Source of the DNA: Microbacterium lushaniae
GTDB lineage: Bacteria; Actinomycetota; Actinomycetes; Actinomycetales; Microbacteriaceae
Reading direction: 5' to 3'
Length of the DNA: 64,000 nucleotides
Assembly (NCBI RefSeq): GCF_008727775.1
Contig: NZ_CP044232.1
Span: forward strand, 2,108,001-2,172,000
Shown: piece after piece, positions 25,205-34,543 of the stretch
How the letters are laid out: every line of letters starts with the position of its first letter
Numbering within the stretch: position 1 is the stretch's first letter
Notes under the pieces: generated by a model
What the model was told of the DNA's origin: nothing
The model's database searches: none
What the model saw: only the letters and a program-made list of their open reading frames with translations
Program-made: the position numbers and the translations under genes

Positions 25205-25843
25205 ATGCGAGTGACCAAGTACGAGCACGCGGCGCTGCGGGTCGAGGTATCGGGCAAGCAGCTGATCATCGACCCTGGCGTCTACACGACGCCCCTCACC
25301 GACCTCGGGAACGTGATCGGGATCGTCCTCACGCACGAGCATCCCGACCACTGGACGCCCGAGCATCTGGACCGCATCCTCAAGGCGACCGGCGGCGTGC
25401 CCATCTTCGCGCCGGCCGGTGTCGCCGGGGCGGCCGCCGGCTATGACATCACCGTGGTGGCTCCGGGAGATCGCGTCGAACTCGGCCCCTTCCACCTGGA
25501 GTTCTTCGGCGGACGTCACGCGCTGATCCACGAGTCGATCCCCGTGGTCGACAACGTCGGCGTGCTGGTCAACCGCGTCTTCTACTACCCCGGTGACTCC
25601 TACGCGGTTCCCAAGGGCGCCGATATTCAGCTGCTGGCCGCCCCGATCGGCGCCCCGTGGCTGAAGATCGGCGAGGCGATGGACTTCGTCCTGGCCGTGG
25701 CGCCTCGCCGCGCCTTCGGCACGCACGACATGACGCTGTCGGTGGCCGGGCGCGGGATGGGCCGCGCGCGCCTGACCTGGGCGACCGAACAGGGCGGCGG
25801 CGAATTCCTCGAGCTCGAGCCCGGCGACAGCGCAGACATCTGA
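25205..25843 (+). CDS. Metallo-beta-lactamase-fold hydrolase, 212 aa
   Basis: UlaG-like MBL-fold protein. The metal-binding motif HEHPDH is at residues 44-49, preceded by the D23 strand IIDPG. A further metal aspartate is likely in YPGDSY near 125-130, and a histidine in FGTHDM near 173-178. No substrate can be assigned. The ATG is 5 codons into the new line of homology and no strong Shine-Dalgarno is seen. It stands alone, divergent from tRNA-Glu. Confidence 0.88.
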   Translation: MRVTKYEHAALRVEVSGKQLIIDPGVYTTPLTDLGNVIGIVLTHEHPDHWTPEHLDRILKATGGVPIFAPAGVAGAAAGYDITVVAPGDRVELGPFHLEFFGGRHALIHESIPVVDNVGVLVNRVFYYPGDSYAVPKGADIQLLAAPIGAPWLKIGEAMDFVLAVAPRRAFGTHDMTLSVAGRGMGRARLTWATEQGGGEFLELEPGDSADI

Positions 25844-25865
25844 CGACGTCCGTCGCCGGCCTGCG

Positions 25866-26660
25866 TCAGGGGGCGTCCAGCGGCGCGCGCACCCACACGT
25901 GCACGCGCGATCCGATGTGCTCGAACCGCAGGAAGCTGTCGGGCGGGAGATCGCCGAAGACCTGTTCGCGCATCCCCCGCCACACCCGCAGGTCGATGAC
26001 GGGGTCAAGGCCCGCCGGCGTGCAGTTGAATCCCAGCACGCCGTACCGGTCGGCGTCGATGACCAGGCACCGGTCACCCGTGTCGGCGAGGACGACCCAC
26101 ACCTGGAGGGACTCGTACGCTTCGAAGCGCTGCACCTCCGCCACCGTGACACCGGCGGCGTCCAGGAAGCCCTGACGCGCCAGACGCTCGCCGTCGACGC
26201 CGGCGGGGATCCGACCCAGGCTCCGGTCCGACTGCGGGGCCGCCAGCTGCGCCCCGCCCCACGCGATGGCGACCACGACGACGAACGCGAGTGCGACCGT
26301 GACCGCGCGTCGTCGGGCGAACCATCCGATCGCCGTGGATGCGGCGGCACGCGCCCGCCGCCACGGCGGGATGCGGCCCTCCCGTGGGCCGAGGGGCGGG
26401 ATGACAGCCCGGGGCTCTTCGTCGGGCCACACGCCGCGGGCGGGCGCGACCGGCAACGCAGCATCCGGCGCCTGCGCGACGACGCTGTCGGTTCGCGGGG
26501 GCGACGCGGAACCGGCGACCGGATGCAGCGCCGCCTCGAGGGCGGCCAGCCGGGCCACCGCAGCGGCATCGGCGGCGATGTCGGGGTGGGGTCCGTACGC
26601 CCGGCGGCGCAGGGCGGCGAGCTCCCGAGCCTCCTCAGGACTCAGCGCCGTCGCGTCCAT
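25866..26660 (-). CDS. Hypothetical single-pass membrane protein, 264 aa
   Basis: Not recognised. The first 40 residues form a helical segment (LSPEEARELAALRRRAYG). A Pro/Ala-rich linker follows, with Arg-rich residues at about 95-115. One membrane helix (AVTVALAFVVVVAIAWGG) spans about 118-138, and a 120-residue extracellular domain has a single Cys pair (RCLVID, FNCTPAG). It could be a membrane sensor or assembly factor. It is minus strand, 66 nt upstream of the peptidase gene. Confidence 0.65.
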   Translation of the reverse strand: MDATALSPEEARELAALRRRAYGPHPDIAADAAAVARLAALEAALHPVAGSASPPRTDSVVAQAPDAALPVAPARGVWPDEEPRAVIPPLGPREGRIPPWRRARAAASTAIGWFARRRAVTVALAFVVVVAIAWGGAQLAAPQSDRSLGRIPAGVDGERLARQGFLDAAGVTVAEVQRFEAYESLQVWVVLADTGDRCLVIDADRYGVLGFNCTPAGLDPVIDLRVWRGMREQVFGDLPPDSFLRFEHIGSRVHVWVRAPLDAP

Positions 26661-26725
26661 GCTTCATTATCGCCACCGCAGCGGCCAGGGCCACCGGTCC
26701 CGCCCCCGCCATCGGGGGCTGCGCG

Positions 26726-27379
26726 CTATCCGGACGCACCGGTGACGACCGCTCCGCCGGCGGGAAGTCGGCCGCCGAAGGTGATCGGGAGCGCCGTCGC
26801 CGACGACGGGTCGGTGCCGTCCATGGCCTGCACGTGCACATGGGGCTCCGTACTGTTGCCCGAGTTGCCGCACTCCCCCACCTGCTCCCCGGCGATGACG
26901 CGCGCACCGCGTGCGGCCGCGACGCTCCCGCGGCGCAGGTGGCACACCGCCACGACGACGCCGGGGGCCGGGCTGATCATGACGTGATTGCCGGCCAGCG
27001 CCGACCAGCCCGCCGCCACTCGTCGAGGCTGAGTGAGCGCGTACCAGAGCGAGGGAAGCCCTCGGAAGGCGTCGTGGTCGTCCTCCCCGTCGTGCATGGC
27101 CACGACGGTGCCGGTCACGGGCGCCGAGACGGCTCGCCCGAATCCGACGAACGCGTGCGCCGGCTCGGGACGCACCAGGGTGCGGCCCGTGATCGCCCCC
27201 GATCGACCGCCGTCGTCCACGGGCACGAAGTCGATGGCGAACGAGGTGGCGAACCGCCGTGTCCCGTGACTGGGGACGCGGTCGGCGGGGCTGTTCTGCA
27301 CGAGCCAGCGCCCGGTGAACGGGTAGGCGAGGTCGATCGGACTCCGCGGGCCGTGAGGAGTCGGGTCGGACGGCGCCAT
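26726..27379 (-). CDS. M23-family metallopeptidase-like protein, 217 aa
   Basis: Resembles LytM/M23 peptidases that cut peptidoglycan cross-links. The metal-binding pattern is SHGTRRFATSFAIDF in the first third and HVHVQ near residue 185, with GNHVMIS and the GNSGNS turn between. No signal peptide or membrane helix is visible, unusual for a wall hydrolase. I chose the ATG at 27377-27379, which has CAGACT 6 nt upstream, a weak leaderless -10. A start five codons earlier is possible. Confidence 0.75.
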   Translation of the reverse strand: MAPSDPTPHGPRSPIDLAYPFTGRWLVQNSPADRVPSHGTRRFATSFAIDFVPVDDGGRSGAITGRTLVRPEPAHAFVGFGRAVSAPVTGTVVAMHDGEDDHDAFRGLPSLWYALTQPRRVAAGWSALAGNHVMISPAPGVVVAVCHLRRGSVAAARGARVIAGEQVGECGNSGNSTEPHVHVQAMDGTDPSSATALPITFGGRLPAGGAVVTGASG

Positions 27380-27437
27380 GCGCCCAGTCTGCACCGCCGT
27401 CCCCGCGACGGCCCGCTCGAACGACCGCGGGAAAGCA

Positions 27438-27474
27438 AGAAACCCGGCTCCGCGGGATGCGGACCGGGCTTTCT
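27438..27474 (-). terminator. Terminator after tRNA-Gln
   Basis: AGAAACCCGG (27438-27447) faces CCGGGCTTTCT (27464-27474) with one bulged base. On the minus strand it lies just 9 nt after the tRNA-Gln 3' end and is followed by TTGCTTTCCC. Confidence 0.7.
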
Positions 27475-27482
27475 GCGTCTTG

Positions 27483-27554
27483 CTGGGGTACCTGGACTCG
27501 AACCAAGAACAACGGTACCAGAAACCGCCGTGTTGCCAATTACACCATACCCCA
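27483..27554 (-). tRNA. tRNA-Gln (anticodon CTG)
   Basis: Minus strand begins TGGGGTATGGTGTAATTGG. The anticodon stem GCGGT/ACCGT carries the loop TTCTGGT with anticodon CTG, and the T-arm contains GGTTCGAGTCC. The acceptor TGGGGTA pairs with TACCCCA, discriminator G, and the complete CCA is not encoded. It lies 70 nt downstream of gltX on the same strand, pairing Glu/Gln decoding functions. Confidence 0.96.
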
Positions 27555-27624
27555 CCGGGTCAGAACCGAAGTCCTGCCGAGGATCGAGTCTACGCGACGG
27601 CGACGGCGGCTCCAAACCGGCGTG

Positions 27625-29142
27625 TCATCGCGCCAGGTGTTCGACCAGCGCGCCGAGGCGCCGGATGCTCTCCGGCTTGCCCAGCAGCTCCATCGATTCG
27701 AACAGCGGCGGTGACACCCGGCGCCCGGTGAGGGCGACGCGCGGCGGCCCGTAGGCGATGCGCGGCTTGAGGCCGAGCTCCTCCACGAGCGCGCGGGAGA
27801 GCGCCTCCTGCACGCCGGCCGCGGTGAATTCGGCGTCCGGGACGAGTTCGAGCGCACCCACGCATGCCACGAGCACCTCGGCGGCGTTCGCCGGGAGCCC
27901 CTTGAGCGCGTCGGCCTCGTAGGTCACGTCGTCGACGAAGAGGAAGCCCAGCATCCCCGGCACCTGCCCCAGCAGCTGCACGCGCTCCTGGACGAGCGGG
28001 GCGGCGGCGTCGATGAGCGCCTGCTGCGCGGGCGTCGGCGGCTCCTGCACGAGTCCGGCGTGCGCGAGGTACGGCACGATGCGCTCGGCGAAATCGGCCG
28101 GCTGCAGCATCCGGATGTGGTCGCCGTTGATCGACTCGGCCTTGGTCTGGTCGAAGCGTGCGGGGTTGGGGTTGACGTCGGCGATGTCGAACGCGGCGAC
28201 GAGCTCGTCGAGGGAGAACACGTCGCGGTCGGGCGCGATCGACCACCCGAGCAGGGCCAGGTAGTTGAGCAGGCCTTCGTGGATGAAGCCCTTCTCGCGC
28301 TGCAGGAAGAGGTCGGCCTGCGGATCGCGCTTGGAGAGCTTCTTGTTGCCGGTCTCCCCCAGCACGAGGGGCATGTGCCCGAACCGCGGCACGAAGTCGG
28401 TGACGCCGGCGTCGATGAGCGCGCCGTACAGCGCGAGCTGGCGCGCCGTGGAGGGCATGAGGTCTTCACCGCGGATGACGTGCGTGATGCCCATGAGGGC
28501 GTCGTCCACCGGGTTCACGAACGTGTACAGCGGCACTCCGCCTGCACGAACGATGACGAAGTCGGGGAACGTGCCCGCGGGGAAGGTGACCTCGCCGCGG
28601 ATGAGGTCGACGTAGGTGAGGTCTTCGTCGGGCACGCGCAGGCGCCATGCCGGCTCGCGCCCCTCGGCGCGGAAGGCGGCCTTCTGTTCGTCGGTCAGGT
28701 GGCGGTCGAAGTTGTCATAGCCGAGCTGTTTCGCGCGGCCGTTGGCTTCGTTGCGCGCATCGATCTCGGCGGCGGTGGAGTAGCTCTCGTACACCGCCCC
28801 GGATGCCACGAGCTTGGCGAGCACGTCGCGGTACACGTCGTGCCGCTGCGACTGCCGGTACGGCGCGTGGGGCCCGCCCACTTCGACGCCCTCGTCCCAG
28901 TCGATGCGGAGCCACCGCAGTGCGTCCAGGAGCTGCTGATAGCTCTCCTCGCTGTCGCGCGCGGCGTCGGTGTCTTCGATACGGAAGACCAGCTTGCCGC
29001 CGTTGTGGCGCGCGTACGCCCAGTTGAACAGCGCCGTGCGGATCAGTCCGACGTGCGGAAGCCCCGTCGGCGAGGGGCAGAAGCGGACGCGGACGTCGGC
29101 GCCGGAGGCGGTGGTGGTGCGGGGATCGGGCGTGGAAGGCAT
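27625..29142 (-). CDS. gltX: Glutamyl-tRNA synthetase
   Basis: Class I aminoacyl-tRNA synthetase that charges tRNA-Glu and, in bacteria lacking GlnRS, mischarges tRNA-Gln. The HIGH-type motif PHVG is at residues 29-32, and the KMSKS-type motif KLSKR at 268-272. 505 aa is normal. The first 15 residues are a flexible extension. The ATG at 29142 lies 7 nt after TAGGAT, a leaderless arrangement. That hexamer includes the stop codon of the upstream LysR gene. Confidence 0.96.
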   Translation of the reverse strand: MPSTPDPRTTTASGADVRVRFCPSPTGLPHVGLIRTALFNWAYARHNGGKLVFRIEDTDAARDSEESYQQLLDALRWLRIDWDEGVEVGGPHAPYRQSQRHDVYRDVLAKLVASGAVYESYSTAAEIDARNEANGRAKQLGYDNFDRHLTDEQKAAFRAEGREPAWRLRVPDEDLTYVDLIRGEVTFPAGTFPDFVIVRAGGVPLYTFVNPVDDALMGITHVIRGEDLMPSTARQLALYGALIDAGVTDFVPRFGHMPLVLGETGNKKLSKRDPQADLFLQREKGFIHEGLLNYLALLGWSIAPDRDVFSLDELVAAFDIADVNPNPARFDQTKAESINGDHIRMLQPADFAERIVPYLAHAGLVQEPPTPAQQALIDAAAPLVQERVQLLGQVPGMLGFLFVDDVTYEADALKGLPANAAEVLVACVGALELVPDAEFTAAGVQEALSRALVEELGLKPRIAYGPPRVALTGRRVSPPLFESMELLGKPESIRRLGALVEHLAR

Positions 29143-29149
29143 CCCCCCG

Positions 29150-29155
29150 ATCCTA
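29150..29155 (-). promoter_or_regulatory. -10 element of gltX, leaderless geometry
   Basis: Minus strand reads TAGGAT, then CGGGGGG, then the gltX ATG. The TAG is also the stop codon of the LysR gene, so gltX probably has its own promoter rather than being read only from lysR. Confidence 0.45.
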
Positions 29156-30133
29156 GTCGCCGGAGCCGAGGGCTTCCCGGGCCCATGGGCCGTCGAGGAC
29201 GTCGGTCACCGTCGCCAGCGTCGCGCGGACGAGGGGGACCCGGTCGGCGCCGCCGGCGGTGACCACGTGCAGTGACCGCGCCTCGGTCCGGGGCAGCCGC
29301 CGTGCGGTGATGCCCGCCAGCAGCGGGAACGACGCCAGCGCCATCCCGGGGAGCAGTGCAACGCCGACCCCCTGTGCCACGAGGCTCTCCACGGCGACGT
29401 AGTTGTCGGTCTCGAACCCGATGTCGGGCGTGAACCCGGCCCGGGCACACGCTTCGAGCAGGTGCCCTCGGCACTGCGGGCAGCCGGCGATCCAGCGCTC
29501 CCCCGCCAGAGCGGCCAGATCAGCGCCGCCCGCGGCGGCCGCGGGGTGCGCTTCGGGCATGACGACGTACATGTCGTCATGCCCGACCGTGCGCACCGAG
29601 AGCCCCGTCGCGCTCTCGCCGTGCGGATCGCCGCGATCACCGGCGTAGCTGAAGGTGAGGGCGATGTCGGCGCGGTCCTCGCGCACGGCTGTGATCGCCT
29701 CGGGCGGCTCGACCTCCGCGAATCGGAGCTCGACACCGGGCCGGCTCGCCGAGACCGCGGCGATGACGCGCGGCACGAGGGTCGCCGATGCGGAAGGGAA
29801 CGCGGCGATGCGCACGCGCCCCGCCCGCAGGCCCCGCAGCTCGGCGAGGTCTCCGGCCGCGGCCTCCAGCGCGGTCGTCACCACGGCGGCGTGGCGGGCG
29901 AGCACCCACCCGGCTTCGGTCAGGCGCACGCCGCGGCCCACCCTCTCCACCAGCGGCATGCCCGCCTTCCGCTCGAGGCGGCGCAGCTGCTGGCTGACGG
30001 CGGGCTGGCTGTAGCCGAGATGTCGTGCAGCGGCGGTGACGGAGCCGTGGTCGGCCACGGCTTTGACCACGCGGAGCGCGTGCGCGTCGATGCCGTCGTC
30101 GATGAGGGGACTATCGGTCACACCCGGGATCAT
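29153..30133 (-). CDS. LysR-family transcriptional regulator, 326 aa
   Basis: LTTR with the N-terminal winged helix-turn-helix at about residues 16-75 ([20 protein letters not shown], then [18 protein letters not shown]). The periplasmic-binding-like effector domain follows. I chose the ATG at 30131-30133; a GTG four codons later (VTDSP) is an alternative. It is divergent from a class V aminotransferase across 70 bp holding an ATTGCA/TGCAAT inverted repeat, so it probably controls that gene and itself. GCPQCRGH in the effector domain is an unusual cysteine pair. Confidence 0.88.
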   Translation of the reverse strand: MIPGVTDSPLIDDGIDAHALRVVKAVADHGSVTAAARHLGYSQPAVSQQLRRLERKAGMPLVERVGRGVRLTEAGWVLARHAAVVTTALEAAAGDLAELRGLRAGRVRIAAFPSASATLVPRVIAAVSASRPGVELRFAEVEPPEAITAVREDRADIALTFSYAGDRGDPHGESATGLSVRTVGHDDMYVVMPEAHPAAAAGGADLAALAGERWIAGCPQCRGHLLEACARAGFTPDIGFETDNYVAVESLVAQGVGVALLPGMALASFPLLAGITARRLPRTEARSLHVVTAGGADRVPLVRATLATVTDVLDGPWAREALGSGD

Positions 30134-30148
30134 AAGCGCGCGGCATGG

Positions 30149-30177
30149 ATTGCATCCAGAACCTGTCGTGGTGCAAT
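30149..30177. promoter_or_regulatory. LysR operator candidate, ATTGCA/TGCAAT
   Basis: Perfect 6-bp inverted repeat ATTGCA (30149-30154) and TGCAAT (30172-30177), with a 17-nt spacer, between divergent lysR and the aminotransferase gene. Size and place fit an LTTR recognition site. Confidence 0.55.
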
Positions 30178-30203
30178 GCGTCGCCGCAGAGGAGCCTCGA
30201 AAC

Positions 30204-31268
30204 GTGACCTCCCCCGCATCCCTCCCCCTCACCGATGCCCAGCGCGCCTTCACCGGCGGCCGCGACTACCTGGCCGCCTGCACGATGGGGCTCCCCTCGC
30301 GCGCCACCGTCGACGCCGTGACGGCCGCCCTGGCCGCAGCCGCCGCCGGCCGGCCCGACGTGGCCGCGGCCGTGCACGACACCGAGCGCTCCCGCGCCGC
30401 GTACGCGCGGCTCGTGCACACCGATGTGACCGACGTGGCGATCGCCGCACAGGTGTCGGTCGCGGTCTCGATGGTGGCCGCATCCGCCCCCGACGGCGCC
30501 GAGATCCTGTGCGCCGACGGTGACTTCTCCTCCGTGATGCTGCCGTTCGCGCAGGCCGGGCGCGGCGTCCGGGTGCGGACGGCGCCGCTTGCCGAGCTCG
30601 CTTCGGCCGTGCACCCCGACACGTGGCTCGTCGCCTTCTCCCTCGTCCAATCGGCCACGGGAGAGATCGCGGATGCCGAAGCCATCAGCGGCGCGGCGCG
30701 GGCGGTGGGCGCGTGGACGCTGTGCGACCTCTCGCAGGCGGCGGGCTGGCTGCCGGTGGCTGCCGCCCGGTTCGACGCGACCATCTGCCACGCCTACAAG
30801 TGGCTCTGCTCGCCGCGCGGAGTGGCCTTCCTCACCGTGACCGAGGAATTCGGCCGACACCTGCGGCCGGTGCAGGGGGGTTGGTATGCCGGTGAGGATC
30901 CCTGGGCGTCGTGCTATGGCGCCGACATCGCGTTCGCCGCATCCGCCCGCCGGTTCGACGTCTCGCCGGCGTGGCAGGCGTTCGTGGGCGCCGCACCGGC
31001 GCTGGAGCTGTTCGCCGACGTGGACGCCGACGCGCTGCACGGCCACGCGGTGGGGCTGGCCGCCGCGTTCCGGGAGGGCATGGGCCTGCCCGCGCCCGCA
31101 CGGGAATCCGCCATCGTGACGTGGCCCGACGCGGACGGCACCGCCCTCGCGCGCCTGCGGGCGGCAGGAATCACCGCTTCCGGACGCGCCGGCCGGGCAC
31201 GGGTGGGCTTCCACCTGTTCAACGACGTCGAGGACGTCGCCCGCGCTCTCACCGCACTCGAGCCTTGA
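30204..31268 (+). CDS. Class V aminotransferase-fold PLP enzyme, 354 aa
   Basis: PLP-dependent enzyme of the cysteine desulfurase / kynureninase / isopenicillin-epimerase group. The PLP lysine is probably K199 in HAYKWLCSPRG, and D175 in CDLSQ binds the pyridine nitrogen. There is no cysteine desulfurase active-site loop, so NifS-type activity is unlikely, and the substrate is unknown. The GTG at 30204-30206 has AGAGGAG 10-13 nt upstream. It is divergent from a LysR gene and its 3' end overlaps the convergent MFS gene by 20 nt. Confidence 0.8.
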   Translation: MTSPASLPLTDAQRAFTGGRDYLAACTMGLPSRATVDAVTAALAAAAAGRPDVAAAVHDTERSRAAYARLVHTDVTDVAIAAQVSVAVSMVAASAPDGAEILCADGDFSSVMLPFAQAGRGVRVRTAPLAELASAVHPDTWLVAFSLVQSATGEIADAEAISGAARAVGAWTLCDLSQAAGWLPVAAARFDATICHAYKWLCSPRGVAFLTVTEEFGRHLRPVQGGWYAGEDPWASCYGADIAFAASARRFDVSPAWQAFVGAAPALELFADVDADALHGHAVGLAAAFREGMGLPAPARESAIVTWPDADGTALARLRAAGITASGRAGRARVGFHLFNDVEDVARALTALEP

Positions 31269-32484
31269 GGGCGATCGGCGCTCCGACGCACACTGCGGCG
31301 ACGAACACGAGCGCCGTGAGCGCGAGCCCGCCGTAGCCGATACCGGCGAGCACGAACCCGGCCACGACCGCGCCGGCTGCGCCCACGAGGCTCATCGTGA
31401 AGTCGCTCAGCCCCTGGCGGCGGGTGCGGATCTCCTCGGCGGAGGCCTCCGTCAGCAGCGCGGACCCCGACACCGTCGTCGCGCTCCACCCGAGTCCGAG
31501 CAGCACGAGCGCCGTGGTGACGGCGGGCATGCTGTCGGCGCCGACGGCCGCGAGGACGAGCGCGGCGACCAGGAGCGCCTGACCCACGAGGATCGTCCAC
31601 CCCCGCCCGATCCGGTCGGAGAGGATTCCGAACACCGGTGACAGCGCGAACATCCCGGCCACGTGGAGGCTGATCGTCAGGCCCACGACCGACAGGCTGG
31701 CGCCGTGGTGCACGAGGTGCACGGGGGTCATCGCCATGACCGAGACCATGACCGCGTGGGCGGCGGCCACCGCGAAGATCGCGTACCGGGCCACTGCGGG
31801 GCGATCGGGATGCGCCGTCCCCGGCCGCGAGGCGGCGTCGCGTACGGCGATCCGCGCGGCCAGCAGCAGGGGATCCGGGCGCAGCCACACCATGTACACG
31901 ACGACCGCGAGCACCTGGCCGACGATCGTGAACAGGTACGGGCCGGTGAGCGGGGGCATGGCGAACACGGCGCCGATCGCCTCTCCCGGACCCACCAGGT
32001 TCGGCCCCAGCACGATGCCGATGGTGGTGGCCCACACCACCAGCGACAGCGACCTGCCGCGCGTGGCGTCGGTGGCGAGGTCGGTGGCGGCGAAGCGCGA
32101 CTGCAGGTTCACGGCCTGGCCCGCGCCCACGAGCGCGAACGCGACGAGCAGCAGCGGGAAGGAGCGCACGCCGGTGGCCACGAGGACGAGGAGCACCCCG
32201 GCCAGGGCGACGAGCATCCCGGTGGTCAGGCTCAGCCGCCGTCCGCGTCGCCGCGCGAGGACGGCGAGCGGGATCGCGGCCAGCGCCGTGCCGAAGGTGA
32301 GGGAGGCGGTGGCCAGGCCCGCCACCGACTCGTCTCCGGCCACATCGGCCGCCAGCAGCACCCCGAGCGAGAGGCTCGCTCCGAAGGCCACGCCGCCGAG
32401 CCCCTGGGCGGCGGCGAGGACGGCGACCGTGCGGCGCTGGATGCCGGCGAGCCCGGACGCGACGGGAAGGTCGGTGTCAGGCAT
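31249..32484 (-). CDS. MFS transporter, 411 aa
   Basis: Major facilitator superfamily efflux or uptake protein. About 12 hydrophobic helices are visible, with the loop 2-3 motif ARRRGRRLSL near residues 75-84. An equivalent SDRIGRGW follows the long central loop, marking the two six-helix halves. The ATG at 32482-32484 overlaps the upstream FAH gene's stop by 8 nt, so it is probably co-expressed with that enzyme. Substrate unknown. Confidence 0.88.
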   Translation of the reverse strand: MPDTDLPVASGLAGIQRRTVAVLAAAQGLGGVAFGASLSLGVLLAADVAGDESVAGLATASLTFGTALAAIPLAVLARRRGRRLSLTTGMLVALAGVLLVLVATGVRSFPLLLVAFALVGAGQAVNLQSRFAATDLATDATRGRSLSLVVWATTIGIVLGPNLVGPGEAIGAVFAMPPLTGPYLFTIVGQVLAVVVYMVWLRPDPLLLAARIAVRDAASRPGTAHPDRPAVARYAIFAVAAAHAVMVSVMAMTPVHLVHHGASLSVVGLTISLHVAGMFALSPVFGILSDRIGRGWTILVGQALLVAALVLAAVGADSMPAVTTALVLLGLGWSATTVSGSALLTEASAEEIRTRRQGLSDFTMSLVGAAGAVVAGFVLAGIGYGGLALTALVFVAAVCVGAPIALKARVR

Positions 32485-33241
32485 CCCGCGCCGTGTTGCG
32501 GAGCACTCCGATGCCCGAGATCTCGACCTCGAGGGTGTCACCGGCCTCGAACGGTCCGACACCGGCGGGCGTGCCGGTGAGGATCACGTCGCCGGGAAGG
32601 AGCGTGAATGCGGCGGAGGCGTACGCGATGATGTCGGCGACGGAGTGGATCATGTCGGTCAGCGGTGCCTGCTGCTTGACCTCGCCGTTCAGCCGGGTCG
32701 TGAGCACGGCGCTGGTGGCGTCGAACTCGGTCTCGATGACCGGGCCGAGAGGGCAGAACGTGTCGAAGCCCTTGGCGCGCGACCATTGCCCGTCGCTGCG
32801 CTGCAGGTCGCGGGCCGTGACGTCGTCGGCGACGGTGTATCCGAAGACGTACTCCAGCGCGCGCTCGGCGGGCACGTTCTTCGCGATCCGCCCGATCACC
32901 GCCGCAAGCTCGCCCTCGAAGTGGGTGTTGCGGGACTGCGGCGGGCGCACGATGACGTCGCCCGGACCGATGACGGCGGTGTTGGGCTTGAGGAACAGCA
33001 GCGGCTCGGCCGGGGCCTCCCCGCCCATCTCGGCGGCATGGTCGGCGTAGTTCTTGCCGACGCAGACGACCTTCGAGCGCGGGATGACAGGCGCCAGCAG
33101 CGCGACGTCTCCGAGCGGCACGCGCTCCCCCGTCGTGTCGAATCCCGCGAACATCGGATCTCCGGCGAGCACGACGAGTTCGCCGTCGTCGACGATGCCG
33201 TAGCGGATGCCGTCCTGGTGACTGAAGCGCGCGATCTTCAC
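32477..33241 (-). CDS. Fumarylacetoacetate hydrolase-fold enzyme, 254 aa
   Basis: FAH superfamily member that hydrolyses or decarboxylates acylpyruvate-type compounds. The metal-binding EGELAAVIG is near residues 109-117, DDVTARDLQ near 139-147, and DVILTGTPAGVGP near 220-232. This short form is the ubiquitous actinobacterial type, often beside gltX or transporter genes. The GTG at 33239-33241 stands 6 nt after TAGGCT and is probably leaderless. Confidence 0.9.
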   Translation of the reverse strand: MKIARFSHQDGIRYGIVDDGELVVLAGDPMFAGFDTTGERVPLGDVALLAPVIPRSKVVCVGKNYADHAAEMGGEAPAEPLLFLKPNTAVIGPGDVIVRPPQSRNTHFEGELAAVIGRIAKNVPAERALEYVFGYTVADDVTARDLQRSDGQWSRAKGFDTFCPLGPVIETEFDATSAVLTTRLNGEVKQQAPLTDMIHSVADIIAYASAAFTLLPGDVILTGTPAGVGPFEAGDTLEVEISGIGVLRNTARDA

Positions 33242-33247
33242 CCGCTC

Positions 33248-33253
33248 AGCCTA
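33248..33253 (-). promoter_or_regulatory. -10 element of FAH gene, leaderless geometry
   Basis: Minus strand TAGGCT, then GAGCGG, then the GTG start of the FAH-fold gene. Confidence 0.5.
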
Positions 33254-33300
33254 CCGACCCCCCACCCCACGCACCGCGTCCCCCGGCCTCCGCCCGCACC

Positions 33301-33371
33301 CGCGAGACTGCACGCAGCCGACGAGACCGCGGCATTATGTCGCGGTCTCGTCGGTGGGGTGAAGTCTCGCG
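33301..33371. repeat. Nested palindrome between ilvE and FAH gene
   Basis: The inner stem is 14 perfect base pairs: CCGACGAGACCGCG (33318-33331) with CGCGGTCTCGTCGG (33341-33354), loop of 9. The outer stem is 9 perfect pairs: CGCGAGACT (33301-33309) with AGTCTCGCG (33363-33371). It lies just after the 3' end of ilvE and 48 nt before the FAH promoter. No T-run follows, so it may be a Rho-assisted terminator or an intergenic repeat element. Its arm resembles the palindrome before leuC. Confidence 0.8.
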
Positions 33372-33386
33372 GTGCGTGGTGGGAGG

Positions 33387-34493
33387 TCAGGCGTCGAGGC
33401 GGACCAGCCAGTTGTGGCGATCCTCGGCGCGGCCGTACTGGATGTCGGTGAGCTCCTGGCGCAACTCCAGGGCGAGGGAGCCGGTGGGCTGCGCGTCGAT
33501 GAAGTCACGGCCCTTGAGCGTGCCGATGGGCGTCACCACTGCGGCGGTGCCGCACGCGAAGACCTCGGTGATGTCGCCGGATGCCACGCCCTCGCGCCAC
33601 TCGTCGAGCGAGATCGCGCGTCCCTGCACCCTGTGCCCGCGGTCACGCGCGAGCTGCAGGATCGAGTCGCGCGTGATCCCCTCGAGGATGCTCGGGGATT
33701 CGGGGGTGACGAGGGTGCCGTCCTTGTAGACGAAGACGATGTTCATGCCGCCGAGCTCTTCGACGTTGCGCTTCTCGTCCAGGAACACCACCTGGTCGCA
33801 CTCGTGCTCGTACGCCTCCGACTGCGGCAGGAGGCTCGCGGCGTAGTTGCCGCCCGTCTTGGCCGCGCCCGTGCCCCCGCGTCCGGCGCGTGCGTAGTCC
33901 TCGCTCAGCCAGATCGAGACCGGCTGCACGCCGCCCTTGAAGTACGCGCCGGCAGGGCTGGCGATGAGGTAGTACGCCACCTTGTGCGCGGGGCGGACAC
34001 CCAGGAACGCCTCCTTGGCGAACATGAACGGCCGCAGGTACAGGCTCTGGTCATCGCCGGAGGGCACCCAGTCGCCGTCGATGGCGATCAGCTCGCGCAA
34101 CGACTGCACGAAGTACGGCACGGGAAGCTCCGGCAGGGCCAGGCGTCGTGCGCTGCGCTGCATCCGCCGCGCATTCTGGTCGGGGCGGAAGGTGTGGATC
34201 GAGCCGTCGGCGTGACGGTAGGCCTTGACGCCCTCGAACACCTCCTGCCCGTAGTGCAGCACGGCGGCGGCGGGATCGAGCGAGATCGGCCCGTACGGCG
34301 ACACGCGCGGGCGGTGCCATCCGCCGCGCACCGACCAGCAGATGTCGACCATGTGGTCGGTGAAGCTCATGCCGAATCCGGGGTTGGCGAGGATCTCTGC
34401 GCGCTGAGCCGGTGACTTCGCGGTGAGGTTGCGGGTGACGGCGAACTCGAGCGGGTCGAGTCCGGTGTCGGGATCGGTGTCGATGAGAGTCAT
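33387..34493 (-). CDS. ilvE: Branched-chain amino acid aminotransferase
   Basis: PLP-dependent class IV transaminase for the last step of leucine, isoleucine and valine synthesis. 368 aa. The PLP lysine lies in KTGGNYAASL. GGMNIVFVYKDGTLVTPESPSILEGITRDS in part shows the family's mid-region, and EVFACGTAAVVTPIG the cofactor-phosphate region. The ATG at 34491-34493 follows CAGGACG. leuB lies 50 nt upstream on the same strand. Confidence 0.96.
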   Translation of the reverse strand: MTLIDTDPDTGLDPLEFAVTRNLTAKSPAQRAEILANPGFGMSFTDHMVDICWSVRGGWHRPRVSPYGPISLDPAAAVLHYGQEVFEGVKAYRHADGSIHTFRPDQNARRMQRSARRLALPELPVPYFVQSLRELIAIDGDWVPSGDDQSLYLRPFMFAKEAFLGVRPAHKVAYYLIASPAGAYFKGGVQPVSIWLSEDYARAGRGGTGAAKTGGNYAASLLPQSEAYEHECDQVVFLDEKRNVEELGGMNIVFVYKDGTLVTPESPSILEGITRDSILQLARDRGHRVQGRAISLDEWREGVASGDITEVFACGTAAVVTPIGTLKGRDFIDAQPTGSLALELRQELTDIQYGRAEDRHNWLVRLDA

Positions 34494-34543
34494 GTTCGTC
34501 CTGGCGGGTCGGGGAGCAGGGCAGCGGCGAGCTCGGTCTCAGA

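Noticed and set aside
27465..27482. Encoded CCA end for tRNA-Gln
   Set aside because: The bases after the acceptor are GCA, so only a discriminator G is present and CCA must be added by the nucleotidyltransferase.
30036..30203. N-terminal extension of the class V aminotransferase
   Set aside because: It overlaps the divergent LysR gene and its operator; the GTG at 30204 has AGAGGAG upstream and gives a family-like start.
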